Shown here: piece after piece, positions 28,130-37,149 of the stretch
Layout of the letters: every line of letters begins with the position of its first letter
Position numbering within the stretch: the stretch's first letter is position 1
Source of the DNA: Methanoculleus receptaculi
GTDB taxonomy: Archaea > Halobacteriota > Methanomicrobia > Methanomicrobiales > Methanoculleaceae
Direction: 5' to 3'
NCBI RefSeq assembly: GCF_033472595.1
Contig: NZ_CP137642.1
Coordinates: 248,001-312,000, forward strand
Length of the DNA stretch: 64,000 nucleotides
Program-made: the position numbers and the translations under genes
The notes under the pieces: generated by a model
What the model saw: only the letters and a program-made list of their open reading frames with translations
The model's database searches: none
Told to the model about the DNA's origin: nothing

Positions 28130-29776
28130 TTACATCGGTGGCATGCCGCCCATGCCGCCCATCTCTTCCATGCCCGGGCCGCCCTGGGGTGCGGCGGACC
28201 TGGCTGCAGCGATGACATCATCGATCCGGAGGATCATGATAGCAGCCTCGGCGGCGCTCGCGACGGCCTGGGTCTTTACCCGGAGAGGCTCGATGACCCC
28301 GGCCTCGAGCATGTTCCCTGCAACAGCATTGTAGACGTCAAGACCCATGTATTTTCCAGTCGCGCCACCCTGCTCATGGGAAGCACGGAGAGAGACGAGC
28401 ATATCGATCGGATCGAGACCCGCATTCTCGGCAAGGGTTCTCGGGATGATCTCGAGCGCGCTTGCAAACGCCTCGATGGCGAGCTGAGCACGTCCACCAA
28501 CGCTGGCGGCGTAGTCGCGGAGCCTGAGCGAGAGCTCGATCTCGGGTGCACCGCCACCGGCAACAAATTTCTTGTCCTCGATAGCAACGCTTACAACCCT
28601 GAGCGCATCCTCGATGGCGCGGTCGAGCTCATCGACGACGTGCTCGGTGCCGCCACGGATGATGATCGAGACGGCCTTCGGGTTATCACACTCAGTGACA
28701 AAGATCATCTCCTCCCCGGAGACCTTCTTCTCCTCAACGGTGCCGGCCTTGCCGAGTTCCCCGGGGGCTATGGCATCGATGGAGCTGACGATCGACGCAC
28801 CGGTGGCGCGTGCGAGTTTCTCCATGTCGCTCTTCTTGACGCGGCGCACCGCGAGGACACCAGCCTTTGCCAGATAGTGCTGGGCGATATCGTCGATGCC
28901 CTTCTGGCAGAAGAGGACGTTTGCACCGCTTGCGACGATCTTGTCTACGATGCCCTTGATCATCCGCTCCTCCTCATCGAGGAACATCTGGAGCTGGTCG
29001 GGGCTCGTGATGCTGATCTCAGCGTCAACCTCGGTCTTCTTGAACTCGACAGGGGCGTTCAGGAGCAGGATCTTCGCATCCTTTACGACACGAGGCATGG
29101 CGGGGTGCACACGCTCCTTGTCGATGATCATGCCCTCGACTATCTCGGAGTCCTCGATGGAGCCGCCGACTCTCTTCTCCACCTTCACAAAATCGGTGTC
29201 GACGCTGCCGTCAGCATCAGCGACCATCGTGATCGCTTTGACAACGAGCTCGGTCAGCTTCCCTTTCGCGGCCTCAGCGCCCTTGCCGGTCATGGCGGTA
29301 TCGGCAATCTTTCGGAGCATCTCTAGGTCGTCGGGCTTGACGTCGACGGCGATCCCCTGCAGGATCTCATCTGCCTTGTCAGCGGCCATGCGATAGCCAT
29401 GTGCAATGACCGTGGGGTGCACGTCCTGCTCCAGGAGACCCTCGGCATACTTCAGGAGGTCGCCCGCAATCACCACCGCCGTCGTGGTACCATCGCCGAC
29501 CTCGTCGTCCTGGGTCTTGGCGATCTCGACCATCATCTTCGCGGCGGGGTGCTCGATATCCATCTCTTTCAGGATGGTCACACCGTCGTTTGTAATGACG
29601 ACGTCGCCGATGGTGTCAACAAGCATCTTGTCCATGCCCTTCGGCCCGAGTGTCGTCCTTACAGCGTTTGCCACAGCCTTTGCGGCTGCAATGTTGGCTG
29701 CCTGTGCGTCACGACCACGGGTACGCTGGCTGCCTTCTTTCAGAATCAGGATTGGTTGTCCTCCAAGACTTGACAT
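28130..29776 (-). CDS. thermosome subunit (group II chaperonin)
   Basis: ATP-dependent cytosolic chaperonin subunit, 548 residues, assembling into double rings with a built-in lid. Signatures are [14 protein letters not shown] near residue 40, [15 protein letters not shown] near 88 (ATP site), and [19 protein letters not shown] near 400. It ends in a Gly-Met-rich tail ([13 protein letters not shown]), typical of archaeal thermosomes. The start at 29776 is chosen by the family N-terminus ([20 protein letters not shown]) and a GGTGAT site four bases ahead. It has its own TATA box overlapping the end of the upstream gene. Confidence 0.95.
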   Translation of the reverse strand: MSSLGGQPILILKEGSQRTRGRDAQAANIAAAKAVANAVRTTLGPKGMDKMLVDTIGDVVITNDGVTILKEMDIEHPAAKMMVEIAKTQDDEVGDGTTTAVVIAGDLLKYAEGLLEQDVHPTVIAHGYRMAADKADEILQGIAVDVKPDDLEMLRKIADTAMTGKGAEAAKGKLTELVVKAITMVADADGSVDTDFVKVEKRVGGSIEDSEIVEGMIIDKERVHPAMPRVVKDAKILLLNAPVEFKKTEVDAEISITSPDQLQMFLDEEERMIKGIVDKIVASGANVLFCQKGIDDIAQHYLAKAGVLAVRRVKKSDMEKLARATGASIVSSIDAIAPGELGKAGTVEEKKVSGEEMIFVTECDNPKAVSIIIRGGTEHVVDELDRAIEDALRVVSVAIEDKKFVAGGGAPEIELSLRLRDYAASVGGRAQLAIEAFASALEIIPRTLAENAGLDPIDMLVSLRASHEQGGATGKYMGLDVYNAVAGNMLEAGVIEPLRVKTQAVASAAEAAIMILRIDDVIAAARSAAPQGGPGMEEMGGMGGMPPM

Positions 29777-29819
29777 GGGTATCACCGTTGTTAAGCGATA
29801 CAAAGGTAGGTTTGTAGTT

Positions 29820-29828
29820 CTATATAAA
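29820..29828 (-). promoter_or_regulatory. TATA box of the thermosome gene
   Basis: Minus-strand TTTATATAG, preceded by AGG (BRE-like), sits 44-52 bases before the ATG and gives a leader of about 20 bases holding the GGTGAT ribosome site. It lies beside the stop codon of the upstream regulator gene. Confidence 0.6.
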
Positions 29829-29833
29829 CCTAT

Positions 29834-30748
29834 TCACTTATTTATCATGTCTATGAGTTCCGAACCGTCTTCGAGTGAGTGGAGGTGATCCTCTCCGATA
29901 AGAAGCATTCTACCGATTTTTTTCTGCTTTTTGTAATCCGTCGCGATACAAACAGCAAACGTCTCTGTGAGTTGGGAGATGTTGCCGATGAAGGGAGCGC
30001 GCTTCATGACCTTCTGGGACGTGCCGTATGCCGTCAGGATAGTATGCCTGTTAAAGAGCGCCAGCGCCTGAAACGGTGCCTGCCGCATCGCGTAAATCTC
30101 CATCCCGATACGCTCGAGATCGGAGAGTATATCCCCTGAGACAGGTTCTGGAGGTTTCACGGGCTCTGGCGAGGGGTGGCCAATGAGATCGATCGTCTCC
30201 ACGAGCGGGGCATTGAAGACCTCTTCGAGCCTGATAGCGATCTCAAGGGTGGTGCCCATCCCGCTCTCGTACTTGCTTATCGTCCTGCGGGATACACCGA
30301 GGTGCGATGCAAGGTCGCCAAGCGACATCCCGGAACGCTCCCGCATCTCCCGGAGCAGATCACCCTTGATCTTCACGTAGAGACCGCCGGGAGAGGCGTA
30401 GACCATCGGCGAGTTTCCTTCCACGAAGTAATCATACAGGGTCTCTGGGGTGATGGCAAAGAGTCCATAACGGATGTAGACAACGCCGCGCTCCAGTTCG
30501 GTGTCACGCGCCCGCTCCCCGATAATAAGGGGGGTGGCCTCCAGGTGCCTGGCGATCAGGTTGAGATCCCAGGCTATATCGGCGGTTATGCTATCGATGT
30601 GGGAGACCACCTTGATTGTGACGAGGGGGTCGCCTTTTTTCGCGATAAGGTCAAAACTCCGCGGGCGGATGTTGCACCGCTCCGAGACGTCGAAGCCAGC
30701 AAGGAGCATGATGCTGATGACCATCTGAGAAAGGCGATCCTGTGACAT
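29834..30748 (-). CDS. COG1395-type archaeal HTH regulator
   Basis: 304-residue archaeal protein with an N-terminal domain related to restriction-endonuclease-like folds ([40 protein letters not shown]). A Cro/C1-type HTH is central near residues 128-170 ([32 protein letters not shown]), followed by a C-terminal domain of unknown role. It matches the putative regulators annotated COG1395, found next to core genes in many archaea. It is divergent from tiaS and its promoter may overlap that of tiaS. Targets are unknown. Confidence 0.82.
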   Translation of the reverse strand: MSQDRLSQMVISIMLLAGFDVSERCNIRPRSFDLIAKKGDPLVTIKVVSHIDSITADIAWDLNLIARHLEATPLIIGERARDTELERGVVYIRYGLFAITPETLYDYFVEGNSPMVYASPGGLYVKIKGDLLREMRERSGMSLGDLASHLGVSRRTISKYESGMGTTLEIAIRLEEVFNAPLVETIDLIGHPSPEPVKPPEPVSGDILSDLERIGMEIYAMRQAPFQALALFNRHTILTAYGTSQKVMKRAPFIGNISQLTETFAVCIATDYKKQKKIGRMLLIGEDHLHSLEDGSELIDMINK

Positions 30749-30775
30749 AGCCGGTAAGAATCGATATAGTCGAAG

Positions 30776-30786
30776 AATAATATAAA
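30776..30786 (-). promoter_or_regulatory. TATA box of the COG1395 regulator
   Basis: Minus-strand TTTATATTATT centred about 33 bases before the ATG at 30748; initiation would fall a few bases before the start codon. The 48-base divergent gap must also hold the tiaS promoter, for which GATATAG near 30765 is the best candidate. Confidence 0.45.
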
Positions 30787-30796
30787 CTATAGGGTT

Positions 30797-32068
30797 ATGT
30801 GGATCGGGATCGACGACACGGATTCTCCTGCAGGGATGTGCACCACATACATCGGAGCGGTGCTGGTGCAGCAACTGGAGCACGCCGGTATCCGTGTCGT
30901 CGATACAAGGCTGGTCCGGCTGAACCCAAACGTCATCCACAAGACACGGGGTAATGCTGCGGTATGTATCGAGGCCGTGGGCGATCTCGAGGCGGCATTC
31001 GAACTCGTCGCCGCATGTGTAGAAGAATTCGCAGAGTTCGATGACCCCCAGACCAATCCCGGTGTGGCGGTCTCCCCCACCCGACCACCACCTGATTTTT
31101 ACTACACGGCGCTCAGGGACTTCTGCACGGTGGATGGGGCTGTTCGTGTTCTGGAATCAGCAGGGGCGCTCTATAAAGGCTACAAGAACCGTCGCGGACT
31201 TATAGGTGCGACAGCGGCTATTGCAAGCGAGTTTCCCGATAAAACTTATGAACTGCTCGCATACCGGAAGCGGGAGGTCTGCGGCACTCCACGGCGTGTG
31301 GATGCGGGAAGTCTCTTTCGCGCCGATGAGGAGACATACCCCCACACCTGGGACACGGTTGACCGGGAGAACGGTGTGGTGGTCTGCGTGCCCCACACTC
31401 CCGACCCGGTTCTCTTCGGTATCCGGGGGGAGAGCCCTGCCTGGGTCAGGATGGCACGTTCGTTCGTCCGATCCGAGGAAACTGCATGTGAACAGATTTA
31501 CGTCACCAACCAGGGAACGGATGCTCACCTGATCGCCGGATCGATCGGAACCCTGCGCGAGGGGCGGTCATACCTGGTAGGCGGGCGGGTTACCGGGAGC
31601 CCTAAAACCGGACTGGGTGGCCATGTCTCGATCATCCTTGAGGACGACGGTGCTGAGGTCCGCTGTATGGCCTACGAACCGACGAAGGGGTTTCGCGAAG
31701 TTGTAAGGGCGCTCCTCCCGGGCGACATCGTGATGGCGGCCGGGAGTTACAAGGGCGGGAGCCTGAACCTTGAAAAGATCGGAGTCGTACGCCCTGCCAA
31801 CGCCGCCCGGGTTCGCCCCCCCCGCTGCCGGGTATGCGGGAAAAGGATGACTTCTGCAGGGAGAGGGAAGGGTTACAAGTGCAGGACCTGCGTGGAGCGT
31901 AGCCACAACCCCGAGGTAGAGCAGATCGAGCGGCATATCAGACCCGGCTGGTATGAAGTTCCTCCATCCGCCCGCAGGCACCTGGCACGCCCTCTGGCGC
32001 GCGGTGTCCCCCTCTGGGAAGAGAGCCTGTTTCAATCCATTCGTGAATGCGGCACCCCACCATTGTAG
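30797..32068 (+). CDS. tiaS: tRNA(Ile2) 2-agmatinylcytidine synthetase
   Basis: ATP-dependent enzyme that attaches agmatine to C34 of tRNA-Ile2 so it reads AUA; found only in archaea. The 423 residues begin with the family's MWIGIDDTDSPAGMCTTYIG. Further landmarks are KTRGNAA and YKNRRGLIGATAAIA. An OB-fold lies near residue 265-335 (TGSPKTGLGGHVSIILEDDGAEVRCMAYEP). The C-terminal zinc ribbon is CRVCGKRMTSAGRGKGYKCRTC. The start ATG is only 48 bases from the divergent regulator, so the transcript is probably leaderless. Confidence 0.93.
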   Translation: MWIGIDDTDSPAGMCTTYIGAVLVQQLEHAGIRVVDTRLVRLNPNVIHKTRGNAAVCIEAVGDLEAAFELVAACVEEFAEFDDPQTNPGVAVSPTRPPPDFYYTALRDFCTVDGAVRVLESAGALYKGYKNRRGLIGATAAIASEFPDKTYELLAYRKREVCGTPRRVDAGSLFRADEETYPHTWDTVDRENGVVVCVPHTPDPVLFGIRGESPAWVRMARSFVRSEETACEQIYVTNQGTDAHLIAGSIGTLREGRSYLVGGRVTGSPKTGLGGHVSIILEDDGAEVRCMAYEPTKGFREVVRALLPGDIVMAAGSYKGGSLNLEKIGVVRPANAARVRPPRCRVCGKRMTSAGRGKGYKCRTCVERSHNPEVEQIERHIRPGWYEVPPSARRHLARPLARGVPLWEESLFQSIRECGTPPL

Positions 32069-32097
32069 GTAAAGCATATGGACTTTACAAAAAAAGA

Positions 32098-32106
32098 TTT
32101 ATAATG
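32098..32106 (+). promoter_or_regulatory. TATA box in the gap upstream of dys
   Basis: TTTATAATG follows a run of seven A and predicts a 5' end near 32128, about 435 bases before the dys start codon. Confidence 0.45.
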
Positions 32107-32562
32107 TTTGTGGGTTAACCTATCTCTCGGTGATCCCGTGCCGACCGTCTGCGGCAAAGATGATGCATGCCCTGACCTGTCCGCCCACAAAGGCTGCCGC
32201 CCTGGCAAACGGGTTTCAGAAGCAGGCGGTGCAGGTTCGCGGCCGCATATGCACGGAACGAAGACGGATGGCAACTCTGCGGGGGGCTTTTCCGTTTCCG
32301 GCCCGAAAGTCCGCTCTCTAACGAGATTGTCCGGTTATCCCGGGCATCCGACACGGTGGGACGAGTGGGATCATCCCGTGTCGAATATAACCAGTCATCC
32401 CCTGTCTGGCAGTAGGGGCCCAACTCCGGGTAACCCCTAACAATCGTTTTTGCAGGACACACATTCACGCAGCAGCCGCTCTTCCACGCGAAATGGCGAT
32501 CCATTATTTGTGCATGAGCACCAACATACCTCAACCACTACAGGAACTGGTGTAACACGAAC
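32107..32562 (+). other. long non-coding stretch before dys; possible structured RNA or leader
   Basis: No convincing protein is encoded on either strand. Several stem candidates occur: CGACACGG (32349-32356) with CCGTGTCG (32376-32383) around a 19-base loop, and GGGG near 32415 with CCCC near 32434. A TATA box at its upstream end could start an RNA here. I could not match it to RNase P RNA, SRP RNA or a known riboswitch, so it is recorded as unexplained. Confidence 0.35.
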
Positions 32563-33498
32563 ATGACCTCAAGGTATGGGAGTGCTGTAGAGCAAGCAAA
32601 GGTGCGCCCCGGGATGACGGTCAGCGAACTCGTCGACGAACTCGGGAAAGCCGGGGCCTACAACGGTGGGTCGCTCTGGCAGGCTGTCAACATCTACGAG
32701 CAGATGCTCCGCGACGATAAGGCGTTGAAGTTTTTTGGGCTCTCGGGCGCCATGGTGCCCGGCGGGATGGGCGGAATCGTTGCCGACCTCATCAAGCGCC
32801 GTCACATCGATCTGCTTGTCTCGACAGGGGCAAACCTGACACACGACGTCATCGAGGCTATCGGCTGCCACCATTATCACGGGAGCGCACATATATCCGA
32901 TGCCGACCTCTGTGAGGAAGGGGTCAATCGGATCTACGACATCTTCCTCCCGAACGAGGCGTTCATCCGGTTTGAGGAGTTCATGCAGGACGTTTACTCC
33001 TCTCTCCCGGAGGGGGCGACCATCTCGATCGCCGATCTCCTCAACCTCATCGGGAGCAGGTTAAAGACCGGGATCCTGGCTGAAGCGGCAGAGGCTGGGG
33101 TGCCCGTCTACTGCCCTGCCATCCAGGACTCTATGATCGGGCTGCAGTACTGGCTCTTCTCACAGACGCACAACGTCACCGTCAGCGCGTTTGCCGATAT
33201 GTCGGGGATGCTTGACCGCTGCTTTGAAGCACAGCGGGCCGGGGCGATCCTTGTTGGCGGCGGTGTGCCGAAGAACTACATCCTGCAGAGCAAACTGATG
33301 ACCGAGACCGGGTTTGATTATGCGGTGCAGCTCACCGGCGACCGCCCCGACCTCGGCGGCCTCTCGGGGGCGACGCTCGAAGAGGCACGGTCGTGGGGCA
33401 AACTCACCTGCGAGGCCACCGCCGTGACCGTCTACGGCGACGCCACCATCACCCTGCCGCTGCTTGTAGCCGCCACCCTGGAGAGGCTGGAGAGATGA
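32563..33498 (+). CDS. dys: deoxyhypusine synthase
   Basis: Transfers the butylamine part of spermidine to a lysine of aIF5A, the first step to hypusine or deoxyhypusine. The 311 residues match the archaeal enzyme. NAD-binding elements include FFGLSGAMVPGGMGGIV near residue 50 and STGANLTHDVIEAIG near 87. The catalytic lysine is in SWGKL near residue 288. It overlaps pyrF by four bases (ATGA). Confidence 0.92.
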   Translation: MTSRYGSAVEQAKVRPGMTVSELVDELGKAGAYNGGSLWQAVNIYEQMLRDDKALKFFGLSGAMVPGGMGGIVADLIKRRHIDLLVSTGANLTHDVIEAIGCHHYHGSAHISDADLCEEGVNRIYDIFLPNEAFIRFEEFMQDVYSSLPEGATISIADLLNLIGSRLKTGILAEAAEAGVPVYCPAIQDSMIGLQYWLFSQTHNVTVSAFADMSGMLDRCFEAQRAGAILVGGGVPKNYILQSKLMTETGFDYAVQLTGDRPDLGGLSGATLEEARSWGKLTCEATAVTVYGDATITLPLLVAATLERLER

Positions 33499-34130
33499 CC
33501 GAACTCATACTTGCTCTTGACGTTCCTGACCGGAAAGAGGCGCTAAATATCGCTGAGTCCTGTGCGCCATTCATCGACGCGATCAAGGTCGGATACCCTC
33601 TCGTTCTCTCGAGCGGTCTCTCGATCGCAGAAGACCTCGCCTCCCCTGGCCTTCCCCTCATCGCCGACTTCAAGGTCGCGGATATCCCGAACACCAACCG
33701 CCTCATATGCGAGGTGGTCTTCTCAGCCGGGTTCGATGCCGTGATCGCACACGGCTTCGTGGGGGCCGATGCCGCGAGGGCCTGCATCGAGGTGGCGCAC
33801 AGCCACAGCGGGAAAGCATACATCGTCGCCGAGATGAGTCATCCGGGGGCGACCGAGTTCTTCCACGATGGTGTGGCCGAACGCATAGCGGCGCTTGCAG
33901 TCAGATGTGGGGCAGACGGCATTATCGCCCCCGCCACGAGACCAGAAAGAGTTGCCAGGCTCAGGGAGATCGTGGGTGACAAAGCGATCTACTCACCGGG
34001 CATCGGGGCGCAGGGCGGCGACCTCGATGCGGTAGCCAGGCTGGTCGATGGGGTCATCGTGGGCCGAAGTATCTACGCGGCAGACGACCCTGCGGCCGCT
34101 GCCGAGCGCCTATCCCGCATCTGCCGATGA
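33495..34130 (+). CDS. pyrF: orotidine 5'-phosphate decarboxylase
   Basis: Last step of UMP synthesis. The 211 residues form a TIM barrel with the catalytic DxKxxD motif ADFKVADIPNTNR near residue 56 and the phosphate-binding end (SPGIGAQGG, VDGVIVGRSIY). Start at 33495 overlaps the dys stop; codons upstream in this frame are within dys and not related. Confidence 0.93.
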   Translation: MTELILALDVPDRKEALNIAESCAPFIDAIKVGYPLVLSSGLSIAEDLASPGLPLIADFKVADIPNTNRLICEVVFSAGFDAVIAHGFVGADAARACIEVAHSHSGKAYIVAEMSHPGATEFFHDGVAERIAALAVRCGADGIIAPATRPERVARLREIVGDKAIYSPGIGAQGGDLDAVARLVDGVIVGRSIYAADDPAAAAERLSRICR

Positions 34131-34245
34131 TGAGTTCTCCGATCTGATCCCCGCCAGGAGATGACGAGCCCTATGAGTGATCTGAGGTGGATATGGGTAG
34201 TCCCGCATCTGAAGAATTATATGTCCTCCCGCAGATAGTGCTAGC

Positions 34246-34608
34246 ATGAACTGGAGTCCTGAACAACTTGAACTGGCGGAAAATTACCAGAGCCTCGATG
34301 AAATCCCCCCTGAAGAGCGACGGTACAAGTGTCACACCTGCCACCTCGTTGTGGACGAGAACCCCTGCCCAAACTGCGGCGAGACTTCGCTTGAGATCAT
34401 GTGTCCGCTCGACCATTGCGACTGTCACCACTCCATCATCGAGAGTATCGAGTACTGCCCACTCTGCGGTCATGCCGTCTGCCCGGAGTGTGGGAGCCAC
34501 GATGTCATGCAGATCAGCAGGGTAACCGGCTACCTCCAGGACGTGGCGGGCTGGAACGCGGGCAAACAACAGGAACTGAAGGACCGGGTCCGCTACTCCG
34601 TTGTATGA
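34246..34608 (+). CDS. stand-alone zinc and glycyl-radical domain of anaerobic ribonucleotide reductase
   Basis: 120 residues resembling only the C-terminal tail of class III ribonucleotide reductase (NrdD). Cys71/Cys74 and Cys79/Cys82 form the zinc site (CPLC, CPEC). They are followed by SRVTGYL, whose Gly95 aligns with the radical glycine in RVCGYLG of E. coli NrdD, and then WNAGKQQELKDRVRY, aligning with FNAGKQEEVKRRVKH. A further four cysteines occur in the first half (CHTCHLVV, CPNC). The ten-stranded catalytic barrel is absent. It could act in trans like a spare radical domain, or be a repurposed zinc protein. It overlaps cbiZ by four bases. Confidence 0.72.
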   Translation: MNWSPEQLELAENYQSLDEIPPEERRYKCHTCHLVVDENPCPNCGETSLEIMCPLDHCDCHHSIIESIEYCPLCGHAVCPECGSHDVMQISRVTGYLQDVAGWNAGKQQELKDRVRYSVV

Positions 34609-35489
34609 GATATTTTGTCAGGGACGGAACTCTTTTTATTCGTGGCCGGTTCAGGGCGGCGAGCACGGGGGTCGGCGGTGGTATCGCCGACGTCACAACC
34701 GTTCTCAACCACACTGTGCCGCACGATTTCCAAGAAGATCCCGTGCGCCGTCTCGAACTCATCACCGCCAGGCACGGGATATTCCGGGACTATTTTGGCC
34801 TCCTGACCGCCGTTGATATGCATCACCTCTGCGTGCTCCAGTATGACTCTGTCACGGTCTTTATCACCGCCGGCGTGAGCAATCCAACACCATCGCCAAG
34901 CACCCCCCACACCATCAACATCATCGCCTACAGCCGTGAGGGAATGGCCGATGCAGCGCTCCTGGAGACGATCATCACCGCAACCGGCGCCAAGGCCTGG
35001 GCGCTGCACCAGCTCGGCTACGATTTCCCCGGGACCACAACCGATGCTGTGGTCGCTGCCTGCGAACGCGACGCAGAACCCATGCACACCTACGCCGGGA
35101 CGCTGACAGAGATCGGCAGACGGGTTCATGAGGCGGTCCTGTTCGGCCTGCCCGAGGCTCTCGCAAAGCAGCAGGGCAGAGTAAAGCGTGAAGGGCCATC
35201 CTTCTTCATCTACAGTCGTTATGGCGGCGACCACTGGGTCGAGTGGCAGAAAGAGAACTGCCCCTATTACCCATGCCATTTCGCCGGGCAGCGGTGCGAC
35301 TACTGTTACTGCCCCTGCTACCCCTGTGGCGATGATGACCTCGGCGAATGGGTAGAGAGTTCAAACGGCGGCAGGGTCTGGGGTTGTGCAGACTGCACGC
35401 TGCTCCATACCCCGGAGGGTGCGGATTACATGAAAAGGAATCCCGAAGCCACTCTCGCCGAACTCAAGCGGTTTCGGGAACGAATATGA
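34605..35489 (+). CDS. cbiZ: adenosylcobinamide amidohydrolase with cysteine-rich tail
   Basis: CbiZ cuts the amide of adenosylcobinamides so archaea can salvage cobamides. Residues 1-215 match the CbiZ domain (RFRAASTGVGGGIADVTTVLNHTV near the N-terminus, VFITAGVSN near 85, INIIAYS). A second domain from about residue 222 has eight or more cysteines (NCPYYPCHF, CDYCYCPCYPCGDDDLG, GCADC), matching the cysteine-rich small domain fused to some archaeal cobamide proteins; it probably binds zinc. Coupled by ATGA to the glycyl-radical-domain gene. Confidence 0.85.
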   Translation: MRYFVRDGTLFIRGRFRAASTGVGGGIADVTTVLNHTVPHDFQEDPVRRLELITARHGIFRDYFGLLTAVDMHHLCVLQYDSVTVFITAGVSNPTPSPSTPHTINIIAYSREGMADAALLETIITATGAKAWALHQLGYDFPGTTTDAVVAACERDAEPMHTYAGTLTEIGRRVHEAVLFGLPEALAKQQGRVKREGPSFFIYSRYGGDHWVEWQKENCPYYPCHFAGQRCDYCYCPCYPCGDDDLGEWVESSNGGRVWGCADCTLLHTPEGADYMKRNPEATLAELKRFRERI

Positions 35490-35491
35490 TA

Positions 35492-35686
35492 TTACGCCTC
35501 GGCAATCCCGAGGGCAGCAAGCATCTCTTCGACGGGGACGCCGTGCACCTGGGCAGCCTCCCGGATCGTCTCGTTGTTTGCGATTGCACAGCCAAGGCAA
35601 CCCATGCCGAACCGGAAGAGCACCTGTGCCGATTCGGGCTTCTCCCGGAGGAGTTCCGCGATTGTACTGTCAGCAGTCAATACCAT
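35492..35686 (-). CDS. DUF1858 domain protein
   Basis: 64-residue protein made of one DUF1858 domain: VLTADSTIAELLREKPESAQVLFRFGMGCLGCAI, with the CLGC pair typical of the family, then a helical end. Such domains are linked with hybrid-cluster and other redox proteins, but the role is unknown. The start is set by a TATA box 28 bases upstream; the longer upstream frame is not protein-like. Ends two bases from the cbiZ stop on the other strand. Confidence 0.8.
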   Translation of the reverse strand: MVLTADSTIAELLREKPESAQVLFRFGMGCLGCAIANNETIREAAQVHGVPVEEMLAALGIAEA

Positions 35687-35709
35687 ACAACCCCGTTTTG
35701 TTCTTACCT

Positions 35710-35718
35710 CTATATACA
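35710..35718 (-). promoter_or_regulatory. TATA box of the DUF1858 gene
   Basis: Minus-strand TGTATATAG centred 28 bases before the ATG at 35686, consistent with leaderless transcription. Confidence 0.55.
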
Positions 35719-35922
35719 TTTGACGCGGCGATAGAGGATTGACGCAAATTACCTGCAGATACGGAAATCCAAACCTCCCGGTCGAGAAGACGGCTGAGAA
35801 GCCACAGTCAGCGCCTATTCCGCTACAGCCGGTCGCGGGGTGACCGGGTGGGATTACTTTCACGCCGCGCGCCCGAGACTTAATACCCTATAGGATCCGA
35901 ATTAGAGAATGGAGATGTATGT

Positions 35923-37149
35923 ATGAACATATCTGAGGTAACAGAGAGAATCTCCCGGAAACTTGAAGCAAAAGGCGCACAACCTGACCGCCAGAAGATC
36001 GAGTCCCGCCTCCGTCGTCTCGTCGAGGAGTTTGGTGTCAACCTGGCTGAGGCCGAGCGCAGTGTGACCGCCGATCTTGCCCGCGAGTACAAGGTCAGCG
36101 GCCTCGGGAACACATCCACAGAACTCCGCCCGATAAGCGAGATCACGCCCGGCGAGTGGGTGACGATCGAAGGGAAGGTCGTTGCCCTGACCCCGCCCCT
36201 CTCACCTTCGATCGCTCAGAGCGGGATCATCGCCGACTCGAGCGGGGCCATCCGTTTTGTGACCTGGACACGGTCGAACGTTCCCCCTATGGAGTTCGGG
36301 CACTGGTACCGGATAGAGTCTGCGGTCGTTGATGTCTACAGGGGCGCGCCGAACCTGAAGATCCACTCGGGCACCACCATCTCGCGGTTGGAGGAGGATG
36401 CTCCCCTCCTCCCATCGATAACACCAATTGCCGACCTGAAACCGGGTGTAGGCAGCGTGCGGGCCAAGGTCATCCAGGACTGGGAGGTCACCAATGACCG
36501 GATGCTCCAGACCGGGCTCCTCGGCGACGAGAGCGGCATAATCAAGTTTGTCATCTGGAAAGACGAGGATAAAGAGAATCTGGAGCCAGACACCGTCTAC
36601 AACATCTATTACGCCACAGTGGACGAGTACAACGGCAGGCTCTCCCTGGTTCTGAACACCGCGATGTACATCGCCGATGAGGGGGACATCGAGGTAGGGC
36701 GGAACGAGACCGAAAGCCGGGGAGCCCTTGTCCACGTTGCCCAGGGCTCTGGCCTGATAAAGCGCTGTCCGGTGGAGGGCTGCAACCGGACGCTCTCCCG
36801 GCAGAATTACTGCCCTGTGCACGAGATCCAGCCCAATTTCCGTTACGATCTCCGCATAAAAGCGGTTCTCGACGACGGCAACCGCGCAAGAAACGTTCTG
36901 ATGCAGCGCGAGATCGTCGAGAAACTTGCAAGTATAACCCTGGAAGAGGCCATCCAGATCGCAGAGACCAATCCGCTTGGTATGGATGAGATCTTCTACC
37001 GTATCGGGAATGCAGTGCTCGGACGCTACTACACCTGCAACGGAAGTGAGTTCGGCGGCAGGCTGCTTGTCAACTCCTGCACCCCGATCCGGTTTGATCC
37101 CGGAGAACTGGCTGCACTGCTAAACCGCGCCGGAGGTGAGCCGGCATGA
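35923..37149 (+). CDS. rpa: replication protein A (single-strand DNA binding)
   Basis: 408-residue archaeal RPA large subunit. After an N-terminal helical region, OB-folds are seen near residues 72-150 (EWVTIEGKVVALTPPLSPSIAQSGIIADSSGAIRFVTW) and 168-250 (VRAKVIQDWEVTNDRMLQTGLLGDESGIIKFVIW). A zinc-stabilised third part has CPVEGCNRTLSRQNYCPVH near 285. It binds single-stranded DNA during replication and repair. GGAGATG precedes the ATG. It overlaps its partner gene by four bases. Confidence 0.92.
   Translation: MNISEVTERISRKLEAKGAQPDRQKIESRLRRLVEEFGVNLAEAERSVTADLAREYKVSGLGNTSTELRPISEITPGEWVTIEGKVVALTPPLSPSIAQSGIIADSSGAIRFVTWTRSNVPPMEFGHWYRIESAVVDVYRGAPNLKIHSGTTISRLEEDAPLLPSITPIADLKPGVGSVRAKVIQDWEVTNDRMLQTGLLGDESGIIKFVIWKDEDKENLEPDTVYNIYYATVDEYNGRLSLVLNTAMYIADEGDIEVGRNETESRGALVHVAQGSGLIKRCPVEGCNRTLSRQNYCPVHEIQPNFRYDLRIKAVLDDGNRARNVLMQREIVEKLASITLEEAIQIAETNPLGMDEIFYRIGNAVLGRYYTCNGSEFGGRLLVNSCTPIRFDPGELAALLNRAGGEPA

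Noticed and set aside
28376-29326. 316-codon plus-strand frame opposite the thermosome gene
   Set aside because: Antisense shadow of a highly conserved chaperonin; acidic repetitive translation reflects codon bias.
32115-32534. 139-codon open frame on the minus strand upstream of dys
   Set aside because: Composition and residue pattern are not protein-like, no ribosome site is seen and no family is recognised; more likely non-coding.
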